Assembly (NCBI GenBank): GCA_023137005.1
Contig: JAGLQE010000428.1
Coordinates: 1 to 6,883 of the forward strand
Source: Thermoplasmata archaeon
GTDB taxonomy: Archaea > Thermoplasmatota > Thermoplasmata > SG8-5 > JAGLSY01
DNA: 6,883 bases
Reading direction: 5' to 3'
The translations under genes were made by a program, and so were the position numbers. Positions 4,013 through 6,883 of this stretch are shown here, one piece after another (the first letter of the stretch is position 1; each line of letters begins with the position of its first letter). Under the pieces are notes generated by a model. That model was given only the letters and a program-made list of their open reading frames with translations, was not told the origin of the DNA and made no database searches.

Positions 4013-6784
4013 ATGGCAGATGAACAATGGCACGCCCTGTCAGTGGAAGATTCCCTGAGTAAGCTGGGAACATCAAAGTATGGTCTCAATTCAGACGAGG
4101 TCCTCAAAAGATCGGAGAAGTACGGACCCAATGAACTTTCCGAGGCCGAGCACACTTCCCCTCTCAAACTATTCCTTCAGCAATTCACTGACTTCCTTGT
4201 CATCATACTTCTCATAGCTGCTGGTATATCGGCTTTCATTGGAATTACTGGAGGACATAAGGAGGAACTCTACGATGCGGCCGTGATCATGATAATCGTG
4301 ATCTTCAATTCTACATTCGGTTTCCTTCAGGAGTACAAGGCCGAGAAGGCAATGGCCGCGCTCAAGGCCATGACCGCTCCTCAGGCCAATGTTATACGCA
4401 ATGGCAAGAGCATGGTCATACCCACAAGGGAGCTGGTTCCTGGTGATATCGTTGTTCTGAGCGCGGGAACCAAGATACCAGCGGATTGTCGGCTCATCGA
4501 GGCCTCGAACCTACAGGTGAATGAAGCTTCCCTGACAGGAGAATCTGTGCCTGCTGGCAAGAGGATAGATATCCTGGGTCATGATGTTATAATCAATGAC
4601 CGAAAGAACATGATCTTCACCTCCACGATAGTCGAGCGCGGTCGAGGAATTGGGATCGTGACCTCCATCGGTATGAACACGGAATTGGGCAAGATAGCTG
4701 GAATGGTCCAGGCCGAGAAGATGGAGCAAACACCTCTCCAGAAAAGATTGGATAAGCTTGGCAAGAATATTGGAGCAGCTATTCTGGGAATATGCGCCGT
4801 GGTCTTCTTTGTCAGTTATATCAAGGATCCAGCCAATGTGGTGGAGGAGTTCCTGACCGCCGTGAGCCTGGCCGTGGCCGCCGTGCCCGAAGGATTACCG
4901 GCCGTGGTAACGATATCTTTGGCCCTCAGCATGAGGAAGATGGTGAAGAAGAATGCCCTGGTCAGACGCCTACCGTCTGTCGAGACCCTTGGAGCCGTGA
5001 CAGTCATATGCAGTGACAAGACCGGGACATTGACCGAGGGGAAGATGAATGTCAGAGAAGTTTTTGTGGATGGCCAGACCTATGAGATACGGGGCGATGG
5101 ATACAAGCCCGAAGGCGTTCTCACCCATAATTCCAATGAGATAATGACATCTGAAAATGAGCACCTGGACCTAATCATAAGAGCCGGCGTCCTTTGCAAT
5201 GACTCCACCACGGTATTGGAGGATGGAACATGGATCGTGCATGGTGATTCCACCGAGGGAGCCTTGATAGTGGCTGGAGAGAGAGTGGGTTTCACCAAAG
5301 AGGAACTTGAGCAGCTGGAGCCAAGGGTCGGAGAGGTTGACTTCACATCAGAGAGAAAGCGCATGACCACCTTCCACAATCGTGACAATAACATAATCGC
5401 CTACATGAAGGGCGCTCCGGAATTCGTTTTTGATAAGTGTGATAAATACATTCAGAACGGACAGCCAGTCCCCCTTACAAAGGAAGCTTTTGATTCAATA
5501 GTGGATCAGAATCACGAGATGGCATCCCGAGGACTCAGGGTGCTGGCCCTGGCATTCAGGGACATACCAGACGGCTCTCCCGAGCCTAATGAGGGTATGG
5601 AGGTATCATTCACCCTCCTGGGCATGGTGGGAATGATGGACGCCCCCCGCTCGGACGCGGTTGCGGCGATCACCAAATGCAAGGAGGCGGGCATCAAGGT
5701 CATTATGATAACCGGAGACCATCAACTAACAGCTCAGGCAGTGGCCATGGAGCTGGGCATATTCCAGAATGGAGGAGAGAGCCTTCGAGGCCTGGACCTG
5801 GAGGCCATGTCCGATAAAGAATTGGAGAAGGTGGTGGAGGATGTCAATGTTTATGCGAGAGTGTCGCCCGAGCACAAGGTCAGGATAGTCAAGGCCCTGA
5901 AGGAAAATGGTCATATTGTGGCGATGACCGGTGACGGCGTGAATGACGCTCCCGCGCTCAAGAAGGCTGATATAGGGGTCGCCATGGGCATAACTGGCAC
6001 GGATGTTGCCAAAGAGAGTTCGGAGATGGTACTAACGGACGATAATTTCGCCACCATCGTGGAGGCCATTGGAGAGGGCCGCACCATATACGACAATGTG
6101 AGAAAGTTCGTCAAGTACATGCTGAGCACGAATTCCGGAGAGGTTCTGGTAATATTCCTGGCATCCTTGATGGGTATGCCACTTCCCCTAATAGCCATTC
6201 AAATTCTATGGATTAATCTCATCACCGACGGTTTCCCCGCCCTCAGCCTGGGTGTGGAGCCTGCCGAGGAAGGCATAATGAAAAGACCGCCGCGAGACCC
6301 CAAGGAATCTATCTTCGCCGGAGGCATAACTTACCATATCGTGTGGGTCGGCTCGCTCATGACCATAGGCACCCTGGGCATATTCCAGTGGGCGCTCGAT
6401 ACTGGCACAGGAACCCCCGAGCACATAACGAATCACGCCCGTACAATGGCCTTCATAACAATAGCATTTTTCCAATTGTGGCATGTATTGGCCATGCATG
6501 TGGAGAATAAGAGCGTGATCTCCAAACGATTCTTCGCCAATCCCTGGCTTCTGGGAGCAGTGGCTTTGAGTGCTGTCCTTCAGTTGTCGGTGGTTTACCT
6601 GCCCCCTCTTTCCGAGGTCTTCCGGACCACGGCATTGAACGGTTATGAACTTGGACTCTGTATATTGATATCGAGCTCAGTGTTCTTCATGGTGGAGCTG
6701 GAAAAGGTGGCTAGACGGGCTATGGGCAAGAGATCTGACCGCCCACAGAAAGCCAAAGCTTCCCAGAAAGCAAAGACCGCGTAA
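4013..6784 (+). CDS. P2-type cation-transporting ATPase, probable calcium pump
   Basis: A 923-residue membrane pump that uses ATP to move a cation, probably Ca2+, out of the cytoplasm. In order: cation-ATPase N domain (about 5-75), M1-M2 (about 58-108), actuator domain with TGES at 175-178, M3-M4 (about 252-305) with PEGLP and Glu293, phosphorylation motif DKTGT with Asp335, nucleotide-binding domain with KGAPE at 466-470, hinge motifs TGD around Asp569 and TGDGVND at 639-645, then six more helices M5-M10 (about 703-898) and a Lys-rich C-terminal tail. Cation ligands known from SERCA are present: Glu293 (M4), Asn707 and Glu710 (M5), and Asn735, Thr738 and Asp739 (M6). M8 has Gln821 where SERCA has Glu908. 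Length and topology are normal and no frameshift is seen. It probably has its own leaderless promoter. The class is certain; calcium is favoured over other cations but not proven. Confidence 0.93.
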   Translation: MADEQWHALSVEDSLSKLGTSKYGLNSDEVLKRSEKYGPNELSEAEHTSPLKLFLQQFTDFLVIILLIAAGISAFIGITGGHKEELYDAAVIMIIVIFNSTFGFLQEYKAEKAMAALKAMTAPQANVIRNGKSMVIPTRELVPGDIVVLSAGTKIPADCRLIEASNLQVNEASLTGESVPAGKRIDILGHDVIINDRKNMIFTSTIVERGRGIGIVTSIGMNTELGKIAGMVQAEKMEQTPLQKRLDKLGKNIGAAILGICAVVFFVSYIKDPANVVEEFLTAVSLAVAAVPEGLPAVVTISLALSMRKMVKKNALVRRLPSVETLGAVTVICSDKTGTLTEGKMNVREVFVDGQTYEIRGDGYKPEGVLTHNSNEIMTSENEHLDLIIRAGVLCNDSTTVLEDGTWIVHGDSTEGALIVAGERVGFTKEELEQLEPRVGEVDFTSERKRMTTFHNRDNNIIAYMKGAPEFVFDKCDKYIQNGQPVPLTKEAFDSIVDQNHEMASRGLRVLALAFRDIPDGSPEPNEGMEVSFTLLGMVGMMDAPRSDAVAAITKCKEAGIKVIMITGDHQLTAQAVAMELGIFQNGGESLRGLDLEAMSDKELEKVVEDVNVYARVSPEHKVRIVKALKENGHIVAMTGDGVNDAPALKKADIGVAMGITGTDVAKESSEMVLTDDNFATIVEAIGEGRTIYDNVRKFVKYMLSTNSGEVLVIFLASLMGMPLPLIAIQILWINLITDGFPALSLGVEPAEEGIMKRPPRDPKESIFAGGITYHIVWVGSLMTIGTLGIFQWALDTGTGTPEHITNHARTMAFITIAFFQLWHVLAMHVENKSVISKRFFANPWLLGAVALSAVLQLSVVYLPPLSEVFRTTALNGYELGLCILISSSVFFMVELEKVARRAMGKRSDRPQKAKASQKAKTA

Positions 6785-6788
6785 TCAA

Positions 6789-6797
6789 TTTTATATC
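6789..6797 (+). promoter_or_regulatory. TATA-box promoter for serS
   Basis: TTTTATATC lies just after the ATPase stop codon. A transcript start about 25 bases downstream would fall near 6819, leaving a leader of about 21 bases that contains the GGAG at 6828-6831, eight bases before the serS ATG. It indicates that serS is transcribed separately from the ATPase. Confidence 0.6.
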
Positions 6798-6839
6798 TCA
6801 TCAATCAATCTCGATTTCATACATCATGGAGACCTAAAC

Positions 6840-6883
6840 ATGCTGGACATCAAGTTGATCCGGGACAACCCGGACATCATCAG
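6840..6883 (+). CDS. serS: Seryl-tRNA synthetase, N-terminal fragment
   Basis: Only the first 14 codons are inside the window; the gene runs off the right edge. The encoded MLDIKLIRDNPDII is the characteristic N-terminus of the common (bacterial-type) seryl-tRNA synthetase, whose N-terminal coiled-coil arm grips the long variable arm of tRNA-Ser. The enzyme charges tRNA-Ser with serine in the cytoplasm. GGAG at 6828-6831 precedes the ATG by eight bases, and a TATA box lies further upstream. An ATG at 6826 is followed by a stop after two codons and was rejected. The match is short but distinctive. It is not the N-terminus expected of the rare SerRS found in some methanogens. Confidence 0.82.
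   Translation, partial: MLDIKLIRDNPDII

Noticed and set aside
5080..5394. Minus-strand frames inside the P-type ATPase gene
   Set aside because: They lie opposite a fully conserved pump domain, have no ribosome binding sites, and show no recognisable domain.

Overview
The window is archaeal chromosome, most likely euryarchaeotal and possibly Thermoplasmata-like. The archaeal assignment rests on four adjacent genes known as a conserved archaeal block: the tRNA pseudouridine synthase pus10, the ribosomal protein L21e gene rpl21e, the RNA polymerase subunit F gene rpoF, and a DUF655 gene. The promoters are TATA boxes placed 20-30 bases upstream of the expected transcript starts, and a single-domain KaiC-family ATPase also fits. 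The class-level placement is inference from protein style and gene order only.

Layout. Bases 1-208 hold no gene I can defend, but contain two good stem-loops. A KaiC-like ATPase gene (209-904) reads leftward. It is separated from the rightward cluster by a 153-base AT-rich divergent promoter region with one TATA-like box for each direction. The rightward cluster is pus10 (1058-2332), rpl21e (2334-2627), rpoF (2650-2952), the DUF655 gene (2964-3512), and a small gene for a zinc-ribbon protein with a long alanine/glutamate-rich tail (3540-3839). Gaps are 1 to 27 bases and most starts have a Shine-Dalgarno-like sequence, so this reads as one operon. A 173-base intergenic region follows, with an inverted repeat and a TATA box placed for a leaderless transcript of a large P2-type cation ATPase (4013-6784), probably a calcium pump. 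At the right edge, a new TATA box and Shine-Dalgarno sequence precede the first 14 codons of serS, seryl-tRNA synthetase.

How the genes fit together. The cluster is information-processing machinery: tRNA T-loop modification, a large-subunit ribosomal protein, the RNA polymerase stalk, a predicted nucleic-acid-binding protein, and a short zinc-ribbon protein that probably works with RNA or the ribosome. In many euryarchaea ksgA follows the DUF655 gene; here the small zinc-ribbon gene sits in that place. The pump and serS have their own promoters and look like independent units.

Most of the window is ordinary housekeeping sequence. I do not see a defence system, mobile element or CRISPR array. 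The items most worth a second look are the zinc-ribbon/Ala-Glu protein, a possible non-ATG start for rpoF, altered residues beside the predicted Pus10 catalytic aspartate, the Glu-Gln pair in the KaiC-like ATPase, the single-site calcium-binding pattern of the pump, and the structured stretch at the left edge.
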